From assembly GCF_002217925.1 (NCBI RefSeq), contig NZ_BCMF01000006.1:62001-126000 (forward strand): a stretch of 64,000 nt of DNA, read 5' to 3'. Below, in pieces: positions 11,301 through 19,305 of this stretch (position 1 is its first letter; each line of letters opens with the position of its first letter). The notes under the pieces were generated by a model, which worked only from the letters and a program-made list of their open reading frames with translations, searched no databases and had not been told where the DNA came from. Both the position numbers and the translations under genes were made by a program. The stretch comes from Secundilactobacillus mixtipabuli. Lineage in GTDB: Bacteria > Bacillota > Bacilli > Lactobacillales > Lactobacillaceae.

Positions 11301-11954
11301 CCAAGTAAACCTGCTCAAACGGTGACATGGACGCTTGACCAGCTTCGGCAGTTTGATACTCATTTAGTCGCTGGGGAAAGTATTGGTAACGCGTTTGCAC
11401 AATATCTTAATGACCTTCAAAAATTGGTTGGTTTCGGCCAAACGCCAACATTGCCGGCGGGTAATCCCTTCGTAGGTGCTTATACTCAATTTACCTCGTG
11501 GGATATCGTTTACCAAGCCAATACACCAGTCAATGATCACCCAGGGACACCTGATGTTCCTAACGTGCCAAATCAACCAACGGCTCCAGAAACGCCAACA
11601 ACGCCGCCAACTGAAACGCCAACAACGCCTGAAGATGGTACGGGAATACCAACTGGCGATCATACCGAAGTCACTACTGATGAAAACCAGACGGTAACTG
11701 GTGATGATGCGGGCCACGTGGTCACTGAGACGCACGGAACTTCCGGTGTTAAAACGACTGCTGCCGGTTTGCAGCAAACCACCAGTGCAGTTCAAGGGCA
11801 AGCTAAAGGGCTGGCTGTTCGTTCAAAGAATGAAACTAAAGCGGAGACGTTACCTCAAACTAGCGAACATTCCGCTAGTGTTTGGCAATTGCTTGGTCTT
11901 AGTCTGATGAGTTTGCTAGGTCTTGCAGTTCACAAGAAGCGTAAAGAAGATTGA
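8376..11954 (+). CDS. LPXTG-anchored, MBG-repeat surface protein with KxYKxGKxW signal peptide
   Basis: Large secreted protein (1192 aa) predicted to be covalently attached to peptidoglycan by sortase. The signal peptide has the KxYKxGKxW form (KMYKVGRTW) before a hydrophobic stretch and a likely AxA-like cleavage at DANAQ. There are MBG-like beta repeats at about 164-268, 269-373, 374-480 and 793-893; the first and last share SGDLDLS and a GxYxIxLSxxGLxxL ending. Residues about 690-790 and 890-960 resemble MucBP-like domains. A Pro/Thr wall-spanning stretch (about 1050-1087) leads to LPQTSE (1159-1164), a hydrophobic segment and a KKRKED tail. Start is ATG 8376, 9 nt after GGGGGG; the TTG at 8367 is too close. 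Adhesion is inferred from family only. Confidence 0.92.
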   Translation: MKKIKQRQQKLQHDCAQVKEHFKMYKVGRTWLFAGLLTVSLGAGIAIEQQDANAQVSEDNASVTAKQAVVPAVSNQAVLKTSTQDTGTTEANADPSTTTPSTEVNDDVQTTNLGVVDSATEIDQAKKAADEAYQTTGKAQTITATSPTTASTGVTENTPTQEAVNVKVDNATKVYDNKDTTPVNYTVTLSDNLTAPSGWYLTDQDNEYLVDATSGDLDLSQVGQDAGTYNISLSSTGLQRLNAVAANHQKNLAVSSADVTPGKLTIIKAPVATGSVLISGGSKHYDNDPATDPSSYKVSLAAGLKAPADWVANGDGTYTIPANFTDLAVGITSQQAGQYQINLSAAGLQKLMAANKNDDISSRIVTAGTFTIENNNKLIIGTVNMNINTSLPDKLTVAVSRFETVPTDWQNIYDNSGQDSIVYSVPIAYFDTSAVNPATEGTYAVTLSSDALATLNTANSTNQIAPTNIQTGQIVVVNEPADVKDWSLANFGGRLKDKDDHMIKGVLTDGSVVYMTLPLFNNQGTPFTFTNLTEFIIVPTGLVVADSSSTTTNGQTITSYTKANDPARSVQDQLTASLTEKGMTYSNFKVTQLANYNGRQTFAVQFGSVDLNNPHFADGYPVALTVDPNLTSDITVNYGDRKVQNDAAILYATDSYNWTNGSYKLVNRGDYPNILPVATALGVTDAVTINDFYDNSDWTGSFTIVHGNITDTYRLTDEFGTQIADPVTISGKGGDIYNPLQVVPEKINTSDGQTYVLDTTSLALEQQFKGATGTSTSVEGNTYTVKYKLVLDSSKVKVQVNDKEKKWDGLTPNNYIVTLPAGLKAPSTWFRLSNGSYSVDADSGDLDLSAVKPEVGSYPITLSKQGLAKLLTNAYLFDNQVVVGGTLTITPVNVLVNVLDTSGNVLKPQQKITLGGDQDVPGANASAAGYSNDQLVKIVWNYDPTSPMNSDQTVQQVMVINRANNTVTSTTTYADPSKPAQTVTWTLDQLRQFDTHLVAGESIGNAFAQYLNDLQKLVGFGQTPTLPAGNPFVGAYTQFTSWDIVYQANTPVNDHPGTPDVPNVPNQPTAPETPTTPPTETPTTPEDGTGIPTGDHTEVTTDENQTVTGDDAGHVVTETHGTSGVKTTAAGLQQTTSAVQGQAKGLAVRSKNETKAETLPQTSEHSASVWQLLGLSLMSLLGLAVHKKRKED

Positions 11955-11982
11955 TTCGGGAAATAAATTTGCAAATAGAAAA

Positions 11983-12009
11983 CGTAGCCCAGATGGGTTA
12001 CGCTTTTTT
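11983..12009 (+). terminator. Terminator after the surface protein gene
   Basis: CGTAGCCC (11983-11990), loop AGAT, GGGTTACG (one G-T pair), then a run of six T. Confidence 0.88.
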
Positions 12010-12048
12010 GAGTTGTATTTGGGGACACTAAGGCATACCAGACTTATC

Positions 12049-12121
12049 TTGCTATAATGAATTGGCAAAACTTTAAAGGTTTCATACGGATTTACATCAA
12101 AACCGGCCAATATGCTATAAT
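12049..12121 (+). promoter_or_regulatory. Two extended -10 promoters upstream of ftsW
   Basis: Two copies of TGCTATAAT: TATAAT at 12053-12058 and 12116-12121, each with the TG of an extended -10. The second has TTTACA at 12091-12096, with a 19-nt spacer. Both face ftsW. Confidence 0.65.
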
Positions 12122-12171
12122 CAAGGGAGTTTATTTAAGAAATTTAGTGGAGTAGTTTGGGGATATTTCAG

Positions 12172-13374
12172 ATGCAAAATTTACGAGATTTGAAGACTTT
12201 AAAGTTTCACAATGTCTTCCAGATACAGAAGTTGAAAGCCATCGATTACTGGTTATTTTTGCCGTATTTAATTTTATGCGGTATTGGCGTAGTGATGGTT
12301 TATTCATCCAGTTCTAACGTTGCTGTACAAATGGGCTTGACGCCAATTAGTTACTTATTTAAGCAATTATTTTTCGTAGCAATCGGCTTGTTTATCACGC
12401 TATTTATGTTTATGCTGCCACTTCAGCTCTTTAAGAATGGTAAGGTACTTATTATCATATACGGCTTATTGATTTTGTCTTTGGTCGCTTTATTAGCCAT
12501 TGGCGAAACGATTAACGGTGCGGCTGGGTGGTTCCACCTTGGACCGTTTAGTATTCAGCCTGCTGAGCTGGTTAAAGTTGTGCTGATTTTATTGGTGGCC
12601 AAAACGGCGTCGATGCCTGCCCAAATTGAGGATATTGTGAGTGGCCACTGGTGGCAAGGCATGTGGTTCCCCGTGGGTCTGTGTGCGATTATGACCGGTC
12701 TAGTTTTAATCCAGCCAGATATGGGGAGTGCCGTGATTATCGCAACGATTGTTTTTATGATGTGCCTCAGCAGTGGCTTTTCATTTAAAAAAAGTTATCT
12801 GTATCTTGGCGGTGCAGTTGCATTTGTTGTGCTGATTGTTTTTCCACTTGCCTTAAAATTATCAGAATCTGGAACGGTTAAATCTTATAAGTTAGCTCGG
12901 CTGGTGGCGTTTGTAGATCCGTTTGGTCACGCCAGTGGTTCTGGTCAGCAACTTGTTAATTCCTACTATGCGTTGAGTAATGGTGGTCTCTTTGGCGTTG
13001 GTTTAGGTAACTCGATTCAAAAACGCGGGTATTTGCCTGAACCGAACACTGACTTCATCATGGCCATTACTGGTGAAGAACTTGGCTTGATCGGCGTTGT
13101 CGTGATTATGATTCTACTTAGTATTATTATCTGGCAAATGATTCGAATTGGCATCCAATCCAGTGACTCGTTCAACACCTTGGTTTGCTATGGCGTGGCG
13201 ACTTACTTTGCGGTTCAGGCCTTTATCAACGTTGGTGGCGTTATTGGCTTTCTACCAATTACGGGGGTCACCTTTCCCTTTATCAGTTATGGTGGGTCAA
13301 GTATGTTTTCACTGACACTATCCTTAGGGATCGTGTTAAATATTAGTGCCCAAGAGCACAGAAAGCAGGGGTAA
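12172..13374 (+). CDS. ftsW: FtsW/RodA family SEDS protein, probably FtsW
   Basis: Multipass membrane peptidoglycan glycosyltransferase of the SEDS family, about 400 residues, acting with a cognate class B PBP at the septum. Family marks include MVYSSSSN in the first membrane segment, GxxGWF-type loop AAGWFHLGPFSIQPAELVK, QPDMGSA, PEPNTDFIMAITGEELG and GVTFPFISYGGSS. Gene order (before ylbG, rsmD, coaD) is that of ftsW rather than rodA. I prefer ATG 12172, which has GGGGAT at a good distance, over the in-frame TTG at 12157, which has GGAG only 4 nt away. FtsW versus RodA cannot be settled from motifs alone. Confidence 0.88.
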   Translation: MQNLRDLKTLKFHNVFQIQKLKAIDYWLFLPYLILCGIGVVMVYSSSSNVAVQMGLTPISYLFKQLFFVAIGLFITLFMFMLPLQLFKNGKVLIIIYGLLILSLVALLAIGETINGAAGWFHLGPFSIQPAELVKVVLILLVAKTASMPAQIEDIVSGHWWQGMWFPVGLCAIMTGLVLIQPDMGSAVIIATIVFMMCLSSGFSFKKSYLYLGGAVAFVVLIVFPLALKLSESGTVKSYKLARLVAFVDPFGHASGSGQQLVNSYYALSNGGLFGVGLGNSIQKRGYLPEPNTDFIMAITGEELGLIGVVVIMILLSIIIWQMIRIGIQSSDSFNTLVCYGVATYFAVQAFINVGGVIGFLPITGVTFPFISYGGSSMFSLTLSLGIVLNISAQEHRKQG

Positions 13375-13378
13375 ATCA

Positions 13379-13666
13379 ATGGATATTCAACCTCGAACCA
13401 GTTTAGTTGTATACGTCTCCAGTTTACGGCAAGTACGGCAGCTTAAACGGTATGGCCACCTTGAGTACGTCTCAAAGCGGATGCGTTATGCCATTATTTA
13501 TGTGAATGAAGATGCTGCTAAAGAGACCATTGGCCGCTTGAAACAACTTCGTTTTGTTAAACGGATTATTGAGTCTCCACGAAATGAATTAATGGATTTA
13601 CTCGGGCTGTCTGGCGAACCAGAAGCCAAGGATGATCAAATTAATTTTGAGGAGGATGAAGAGTAA
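13379..13666 (+). CDS. ylbG: DUF2129 (YlbG-like) protein
   Basis: Short cytosolic protein (95 aa) of the DUF2129/UPF0298 family, with the conserved N-terminal pattern SLVVYVSSLRQVRQLKRYGHLEYVS broken up as LVVYV...LKRYG...YVSKRMRYA. Function is unknown. ATG 13379 is preceded by GCAGGGG, which lies at the end of ftsW, and the ends of ylbG and rsmD overlap (TAATG). Its conserved neighbourhood with rsmD and coaD is known across Bacilli. The C-terminus is acidic (NFEEDEE). Confidence 0.9.
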   Translation: MDIQPRTSLVVYVSSLRQVRQLKRYGHLEYVSKRMRYAIIYVNEDAAKETIGRLKQLRFVKRIIESPRNELMDLLGLSGEPEAKDDQINFEEDEE

Positions 13667-14229
13667 TGCGCGTTGTTGCAGGAGAGTATGGTGGTCGCCG
13701 ATTAAGGGCGGTCCCTGGCATGAAAACTCGGCCCACGACAGATAAAGTTAAGGAAGCCGTGTTCAATATTTTAGGCCCCTATTTCGATGGTGGTCAGAGT
13801 CTGGACCTGTTTGCCGGCTCGGGTGGATTGAGTATCGAGGGCGTTTCACGGGGAATTGAGCATGCGGTACTGATCGATCGGCAGGGTGCGGCGATCAAGA
13901 CCATTAATCAAAACATTGAGGTCACAAAAGAACCGGAGAAGTTTACGGTGATTAAACGGGATGCAGAGATTGCTTTGAAGCAACTTCAAGCCCAACATCA
14001 AACGTTTGACCTCGTTTATTTTGATCCGCCTTATCGAGAGCAAAAGATCGTGAAGGAAATTCAGGAACTAATCGATAGTAAACTCTTGAATCCGGATTGC
14101 CGCATTATGTGTGAGACGAACCAGGAAGCGGATTTACCAGCTGAAATTGGCGATTGCACCCGAATAGTCGCTAAGTCCTATGGCATCACCAAGATCACTG
14201 TTTACCGTTATCAAGGAGGCACTGAATAA
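13666..14229 (+). CDS. rsmD: 16S rRNA (guanine966-N2)-methyltransferase RsmD
   Basis: SAM-dependent methyltransferase (187 aa) modifying G966 of 16S rRNA in the assembled 30S subunit. The N-terminal RVVAGEYGGRRL and TRPTTDKVKEAVFNIL are characteristic, the SAM-binding motif is LDLFAGSGGLSIEG, and the catalytic motif is FDPPY. Start and stop codons overlap those of its neighbours by one base on both sides (TAATG), so ylbG-rsmD-coaD are translationally coupled. Confidence 0.95.
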   Translation: MRVVAGEYGGRRLRAVPGMKTRPTTDKVKEAVFNILGPYFDGGQSLDLFAGSGGLSIEGVSRGIEHAVLIDRQGAAIKTINQNIEVTKEPEKFTVIKRDAEIALKQLQAQHQTFDLVYFDPPYREQKIVKEIQELIDSKLLNPDCRIMCETNQEADLPAEIGDCTRIVAKSYGITKITVYRYQGGTE

Positions 14230-14711
14230 TGACAATTGCAGTTTATCCGGGGAGTTTTGACCCGCTAACGTTAGGCCATTTGAATATTATCGAGCGTACC
14301 AGTAAGCTATTTGACCAGCTCATTGTGACAGTGGGTATCAATATCAGTAAAAACATGCTGTTCACGCCTGAAGAACGGGTTAGATTAATTAAAAAAAGTG
14401 TCAGTCATCTGCCCAACGTGACCGTCCAGTCTGAAGCAGGATTAACTGTCCGTTTTGTTAAGGAGGCGGGGGCTAGCGTGATCGTTCGCGGTATTCGCGA
14501 TTCCAGGGATTTATCCTATGAGTCCGGCATTGCCAGCATGAACCACTATTTGGACAGCTCAATTGAATCCATTTTTCTGGTGACAGATCCTAAGTACGCT
14601 TTCATTTCATCTTCATTACTTAAAGAAGTCCTTCATTTTAAAGGCGACGTTTCCGATTTAGTGCCGCCGGCTGTCGCTGAAGCTTTAAATCAAAAGCAAA
14701 GGTCAGAATAA
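14229..14711 (+). CDS. coaD: Phosphopantetheine adenylyltransferase
   Basis: Fourth step of coenzyme A synthesis: 4'-phosphopantetheine plus ATP gives dephospho-CoA. The 160-aa protein has the nucleotidyltransferase motif YPGSFDPLTLGHLNII and the RGIRDSRDLSYE stretch, with the C-terminal ISSSLLKEV loop. Translationally coupled to rsmD by an overlapping TAATG, and followed after 1 nt by the ylbL-type gene. Confidence 0.96.
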   Translation: MTIAVYPGSFDPLTLGHLNIIERTSKLFDQLIVTVGINISKNMLFTPEERVRLIKKSVSHLPNVTVQSEAGLTVRFVKEAGASVIVRGIRDSRDLSYESGIASMNHYLDSSIESIFLVTDPKYAFISSSLLKEVLHFKGDVSDLVPPAVAEALNQKQRSE

Positions 14712-14712
14712 T

Positions 14713-15762
14713 ATGAAAAAACAAACGCGAAAGAGAATTCTTCAGTATGGTATCAGCACTGTTTTAGCCATTTTGATTCTAATCGGCTTTTTCTGGCCGA
14801 TGCCAAAGTACATCGAATCACCTGGTTCTGCGGATAATCTGAAGACGTTCGTCAAAATTAAAAATCACCCTGATCAACATTCAGGGAAATTCATGATTAC
14901 CTCAGTTAAACTGGCGCAAGCACGTCCAGTTACATATTTGATCGCCAAAGTTGCGCCCTATACTTCAATTGAAAGTGCACAGAGCGTTACTGGCGGTCAG
15001 AGTAATGATACATATGTAAAAATGCAGAATTTTTACATGCAAAGTGCCATTAATGAAGCCAAGGCTGTGGCTGTGAAGGCTGCCCATAAGAAAGTGACGA
15101 AGGATTATCTGGGCATTTACGTCATGGATGTTCAGAAGAATTCCCGGTTCAAGCATCAGCTAAAAGTGGGGGATACGATCACAAAGGTCGATGGTCATCA
15201 CTTTGAAAATGCCTTTGGTTTTCAAAAGTATATTGCCAAGAAGGCTGTTGGTGATCAGTTGAGGGTTCAGTACCAACATGATGGGAAGCTGAAAACCACC
15301 ACTGCACCACTGATCAAGTTATCTAGTGGCAAGACGGGAATTGGCATTGTTTTGACGGATAATGTCAAAATTAAAACCGATCCCGCAGTGAAAGTAAATC
15401 CAGGACAAATTGGCGGCCCTTCTGGCGGTTTGATGTTTAGTCTACAGATTTATGGCCAATTAACTGGCCAAAATATTCGCCATGGTCAAAATATTGCTGG
15501 AACCGGAACTATCAATCCGGACGGTTCAGTTGGTGAAATTGGCGGGATCGATAAAAAAGTGGTCGCTGCCAAGAAAGCTGGTGCAACCATCTTCTTTGCA
15601 CCGTACTTGAAACCGACAAAGGCTGTTTTACAACTAGAACCCGGTCACGTCACCAATTATCAATTAGCCAAACGAACGGCTAAGAAAGTGGCACCGCACA
15701 TGAAAGTTGTGCCAGTTTCGACTTTCAATCAAGCTGTTCATTATTTGAATACGCACCATTAA
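14713..15762 (+). CDS. ylbL: YlbL-like membrane-anchored PDZ/Lon-type serine protease
   Basis: A protein of 349 residues with one N-terminal membrane segment (about 9-28), a PDZ domain in the middle (SRFKHQLKVGDTITKVDGHHF region) and a C-terminal Lon-type peptidase domain. The catalytic serine is in GGPSGGLMFSL (about Ser237), and the lysine is in GGIDKKVVAAKKAG (about Lys281 or Lys282), the expected spacing for the Ser-Lys dyad. In B. subtilis the orthologue is a protease acting on a cell-division inhibitor during DNA-damage recovery. It is the last gene before a terminator in the ftsW-coaD block. Confidence 0.92.
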   Translation: MKKQTRKRILQYGISTVLAILILIGFFWPMPKYIESPGSADNLKTFVKIKNHPDQHSGKFMITSVKLAQARPVTYLIAKVAPYTSIESAQSVTGGQSNDTYVKMQNFYMQSAINEAKAVAVKAAHKKVTKDYLGIYVMDVQKNSRFKHQLKVGDTITKVDGHHFENAFGFQKYIAKKAVGDQLRVQYQHDGKLKTTTAPLIKLSSGKTGIGIVLTDNVKIKTDPAVKVNPGQIGGPSGGLMFSLQIYGQLTGQNIRHGQNIAGTGTINPDGSVGEIGGIDKKVVAAKKAGATIFFAPYLKPTKAVLQLEPGHVTNYQLAKRTAKKVAPHMKVVPVSTFNQAVHYLNTHH

Positions 15763-15766
15763 AAAA

Positions 15767-15803
15767 GCGTTCCGCAAAGTCATTTGACTTACGGAACGTT
15801 TTT
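15767..15803 (+). terminator. Terminator after ylbL
   Basis: CGTTCCG (15768-15774) pairs with CGGAACG (15792-15798), with an inner AAGTC/GACTT stem, followed by TTTTT. Confidence 0.9.
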
Positions 15804-15847
15804 AGTTTCTCTGCCGTAGTTAAACGTCAGAGAAGGGGGTGAGAAAA

Positions 15848-16516
15848 GTGGATAGGTTAAGGGAACTGCTAGAGAATAGTAACCGTCAAGCCTGGATTAT
15901 TATTGGACTAGGTTTCACGACCATCATTGCGTTGAGCTTTTTGTTACTTAGTAATCGCCCGGTCTCAAGTACTCAGCCGGAATTTGCCTCACAATCGTTC
16001 ATGTCAGGTTCTGGCATGACGGCCTCGTCAAGCACTGCTGTAACCACTAGCCAAACCAGTGTGAACACGACGATGTACGTTGATGTTAAAGGGGCGGTCA
16101 AGCAGCCTGGGATGAAAAAAGTAGAATCAACCATGCGCGTTATCGATGCCGTGCAGTTAGCCGGTGGCTTTGCCAGCAATGCGGATGAAAAACAGGTTAA
16201 TTTGGCACAGAAGCTGACTGACTCGCAAGTCGTTTACATTCCAAAACGTGGTGAACAGGTACCAGCAGCGGTGAGTGGAACATCTGGAGCTACTGCAGGC
16301 GGTGCCGGTTCAGAAAGTCAGGCGCCTCAAGTTAATCTAAATACCGCCGATTTGACTGGTTTGCAGCAACTAGATGGTGTTGGGGAGAAAAAAGCTCAAA
16401 AGATATTGGATTATCGACAAGAACATGGCGGTTTCAAATCGGCTGATGAACTTAAAAACGTGAATGGTTTCGGTGATAAGACATTGGAACGGCTGAAGCC
16501 TCAAATCATTGTCTAG
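15848..16516 (+). CDS. comEA: Competence protein ComEA
   Basis: Membrane-anchored DNA receptor for natural transformation, about 222 residues. It has one N-terminal membrane segment, an SLBB-like domain (YVDVKGAVKQPG...VVYIP), a Gly/Ser-rich linker and a C-terminal pair of helix-hairpin-helix motifs (LNTADLTGLQQLDGVGEKKAQKI, in two parts, then NVNGFGDKTLERL). I prefer GTG 15848, 8 nt after AGAAGGGGG, over the GTG at 15839 which overlaps that site. It is first in a comEA-comEB-comEC-holA unit. Confidence 0.93.
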   Translation: MDRLRELLENSNRQAWIIIGLGFTTIIALSFLLLSNRPVSSTQPEFASQSFMSGSGMTASSSTAVTTSQTSVNTTMYVDVKGAVKQPGMKKVESTMRVIDAVQLAGGFASNADEKQVNLAQKLTDSQVVYIPKRGEQVPAAVSGTSGATAGGAGSESQAPQVNLNTADLTGLQQLDGVGEKKAQKILDYRQEHGGFKSADELKNVNGFGDKTLERLKPQIIV

Positions 16517-16580
16517 AGTTATCAGGGCGAGTATAATTTGGTATACTTAATCAGACAATGAGATGATGGAGGCGGCCATT

Positions 16581-17069
16581 ATGGCTAATAAGAGAATTCC
16601 TTGGGATCAATACTTTATGATGCAGTCGGTACTACTCGCAAGCAGAAGTACGTGTAATCGGTTATCAGTTGGTGCAACGATCGTCCGTGATCGCCGGATT
16701 ATTGCCGGTGGCTACAATGGTTCGGTATCCGGCGATGTTCACTGTATTGATGAAGGCTGTTACTTGGTAGACGGCCATTGCTTACGGACGATTCATGCAG
16801 AAATGAACGCTATTTTGCAGTGTGCAAAGTTCGGGGAAGCAACTGACGGTGCCGAAATCTACGTGACTGATTTTCCTTGTTTACAGTGTACTAAGATGCT
16901 TTTGCAGGCGGGGATCACGAAAATTTCGTATCTTCACAACTATCATAATGATCCGTATGCCATGTCCTTAATTAAAATGAAGAATGTCGAACTTAATCAA
17001 GTTACCCTTGATTCCGAAGCAATTGAACGGGCTTCAGTTGATGCCTATCTACAGGATCATCAATCATAA
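16581..17069 (+). CDS. comEB: ComEB, dCMP deaminase family protein
   Basis: Zinc-dependent deaminase-fold protein (162 aa). The zinc site is seen as HAE in TIHAEMNAIL and PCLQC, plus the N-terminal SVGATIVRDRRIIAGGYNG. ComEB is encoded in the comE operon of many Firmicutes and most likely deaminates dCMP to dUMP; a role in DNA uptake is not established. ATG 16581 is chosen because GGAGG (16568-16572) precedes it with 8 nt spacing; the ATG at 16563 lies before that site. Its 3' end overlaps the start of comEC by about 29 nt. Confidence 0.93.
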   Translation: MANKRIPWDQYFMMQSVLLASRSTCNRLSVGATIVRDRRIIAGGYNGSVSGDVHCIDEGCYLVDGHCLRTIHAEMNAILQCAKFGEATDGAEIYVTDFPCLQCTKMLLQAGITKISYLHNYHNDPYAMSLIKMKNVELNQVTLDSEAIERASVDAYLQDHQS

Positions 17070-19305
17070 TCTAATTTGGTTAGCAATTTTAGCTGGAAGT
17101 TTAAGTGGCTGTTTCTTTGGTTTGACTTGGCTTTCAGTTGTGGTGACTTTAATATGGGTCATCAGAATTATTTGTTTACGTGAACAGCAGCTTTTAATCT
17201 GGACAGCATTGGTGCTGTTCATTTTTAGTGGTCTTTTTTGGCATACGCAGCGACTTGAGAAGGTGCGTACGATGCCTGATCAGACGGGCACCTCCCTTCA
17301 ATTAACCGTCCAGCCGGATGAATTACGGGTTGAACAAGGCAGAATACAACTGAGTGGCAAATTGTCTGATGGGCGAACGATTCAAGGACAGTATTTCTCA
17401 GATGATCAAGCGATGCTGCAGAAATTACAGATTAAAAAGACGGCTAAGCTACTGGTTCATGGCGATATATCGCGACCCCAACCGGCGACTAATGCTAACG
17501 AATTTGATTTTCGCCAGTATCAAGCTGATCAAGGGATTTTTAATACCATCAAAATTGACCGGCTAACCCCGATTGAGACAGTGCAAGCACATCAGCCCAT
17601 TACCCGGTGGATTAATGCGTGTCATGCACTGCGAGCACAGTTAGTACAATATACTAAAGCTTTGCCCAGTACGCTTCAGCTCTATGTTCAGGGATTATTT
17701 CTAGGTTGGCGAGCAACTGATTTTTATGATTCATTAAGCGCGGTAACCGATTTAGGCTTAATTCACCTGTTCAGTATTTCTGGCTTTCATATTGTCTGGA
17801 TCGTTGCCACGGTGAGTTGGTTTTTGCGGCGCATAGGATTTACCCAGACACCGATCTCAGTCGTTTTATTGTTACTGCTACCGACTTACTATATTATTGC
17901 CGGCTCTCAGGTCGGCCTTTTACGCGCCGTTGCCGTCGTGATTTTAGGGCTGATTGCCTCATTATGCAGCTTTCGCCTAACGGGGTTAACCACCTGGAGC
18001 CTCAGTCTGCTGTTGGGATTAGTGGTTCAACCCGCTTTGCTGATGCATTTAGGCGGTCAATTAAGTTATGGCTTGGCGCTTGGCCTTTTGTTTACGAAGC
18101 AATTCGGTGCGTTTAAAACAACCTTGATGCTTAATCTATTGAGTTTACCGCTGATTTTGTACCATATTTATCAGTGGCACGTGTTAACCCTATTTGTTAA
18201 TTTACTGATTCTGCCGATTTTTAGCCTTTGTATCTTCCCGCTGGTATTGATCGCTGGTATTGGTGGACAGGTCTTCCCATGGCTGGCAGATGTGACGGAG
18301 TGGCTGCTAAAGCAGTTTACTGACGGTTTAAACCTGATTGATGCGTTGCCGGGGATGATCGTGTTCGGTAAACCGGCAGCCTGGGTTGTCGGTCTCCTGA
18401 TTGTTTTGACCCTGTTACTAATGACTGAGCGGTTTAAACGTTGGCTCTTACCGATTTTGGGAGTGGTGTATCTCGCTAGTTTCCTGGTCATTCACTTGCC
18501 ATCATCTGGTGAAGTCACGTTTTTTGATATTGGCCAGGGAGACAGTTTTTTGGTACGTTCACCCTATGATCGACAAATTACGATGATCGATACCGGCGGC
18601 CGAGTGAACTTTGGCGGTCAAAAGATCAGTGGTCGCAGTCGGGCAGAACGCATTAGTATTAACTATTTAAAAAGTCAGGGGATTTCTTACCTTGATAATC
18701 TGTGTCTGTCACATCAGGACGCCGATCATGTGGGAGATGTTGGTGACGTTTTGCAAGCGATTCACGTTAAAAAATTGTATATTCCGGCAGGCATGACCAA
18801 TAATCCTCAATTTATGAAACGGATTAACCCATTTATTAAGAACACCCAAATAGTGCCCGTTCAGGCGGGGCAGCAGGTGGTAGGAACACCTTTTACAGTC
18901 GTTCATCCTTTTAAACCGGGGCTGGGATCCAATGAAGATTCAATGGTGTTATCTGGGCAGATCAACGGTTTAAGGTGGCTGTTTACCGGTGATTTAGATC
19001 AAGCAGGCGAGCGGGAAATTTTAACCCACTATCCTGCTTTACGGACAGACGTGTTAAAATTAGGTCATCATGGCAGTAAGACTTCGTCTGACCCTGAAGT
19101 GATCAGGCGCTTGCAGCCCAAAATCGGCATCATTTCTGCCGGTCGGAAGAATCGTTATGGTCATCCCAATCAAGAAACGTTAGCGACCTTGGCGACCAAC
19201 CATATCCCTGCATTTAATACGCAGGTCAACGGCATGATTCGCTACCGGTATACAAACCCAAACAACGGTCATTGGGAGACCTTTTTAAAGGAGAATCTAT
19301 TGTGA
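17041..19305 (+). CDS. comEC: ComEC, DNA uptake channel with metallo-beta-lactamase domain
   Basis: Large polytopic protein, about 754 residues from ATG 17041, forming the channel that brings single-stranded DNA across the membrane. The N-terminal DUF4131-like region is followed by the competence domain with many membrane helices (LIHLFSISGFHIVWIV region), then a metallo-beta-lactamase domain with DIGQGDSFLV, HQDADHVGD and LGHHGSKTSSD, proposed to degrade the non-transported strand. It is intact with no internal stop. The start is uncertain: no strong ribosome site precedes 17041, and translation may be coupled to comEB. Confidence 0.92.
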   Translation: MPIYRIINHNLIWLAILAGSLSGCFFGLTWLSVVVTLIWVIRIICLREQQLLIWTALVLFIFSGLFWHTQRLEKVRTMPDQTGTSLQLTVQPDELRVEQGRIQLSGKLSDGRTIQGQYFSDDQAMLQKLQIKKTAKLLVHGDISRPQPATNANEFDFRQYQADQGIFNTIKIDRLTPIETVQAHQPITRWINACHALRAQLVQYTKALPSTLQLYVQGLFLGWRATDFYDSLSAVTDLGLIHLFSISGFHIVWIVATVSWFLRRIGFTQTPISVVLLLLLPTYYIIAGSQVGLLRAVAVVILGLIASLCSFRLTGLTTWSLSLLLGLVVQPALLMHLGGQLSYGLALGLLFTKQFGAFKTTLMLNLLSLPLILYHIYQWHVLTLFVNLLILPIFSLCIFPLVLIAGIGGQVFPWLADVTEWLLKQFTDGLNLIDALPGMIVFGKPAAWVVGLLIVLTLLLMTERFKRWLLPILGVVYLASFLVIHLPSSGEVTFFDIGQGDSFLVRSPYDRQITMIDTGGRVNFGGQKISGRSRAERISINYLKSQGISYLDNLCLSHQDADHVGDVGDVLQAIHVKKLYIPAGMTNNPQFMKRINPFIKNTQIVPVQAGQQVVGTPFTVVHPFKPGLGSNEDSMVLSGQINGLRWLFTGDLDQAGEREILTHYPALRTDVLKLGHHGSKTSSDPEVIRRLQPKIGIISAGRKNRYGHPNQETLATLATNHIPAFNTQVNGMIRYRYTNPNNGHWETFLKENLL

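Noticed and set aside
11364-11801. 145-codon minus-strand frame in the surface protein
   Set aside because: Arg/Trp-rich product opposite the Pro/Thr repeat, no ribosome site and no family resemblance; it is a shadow.
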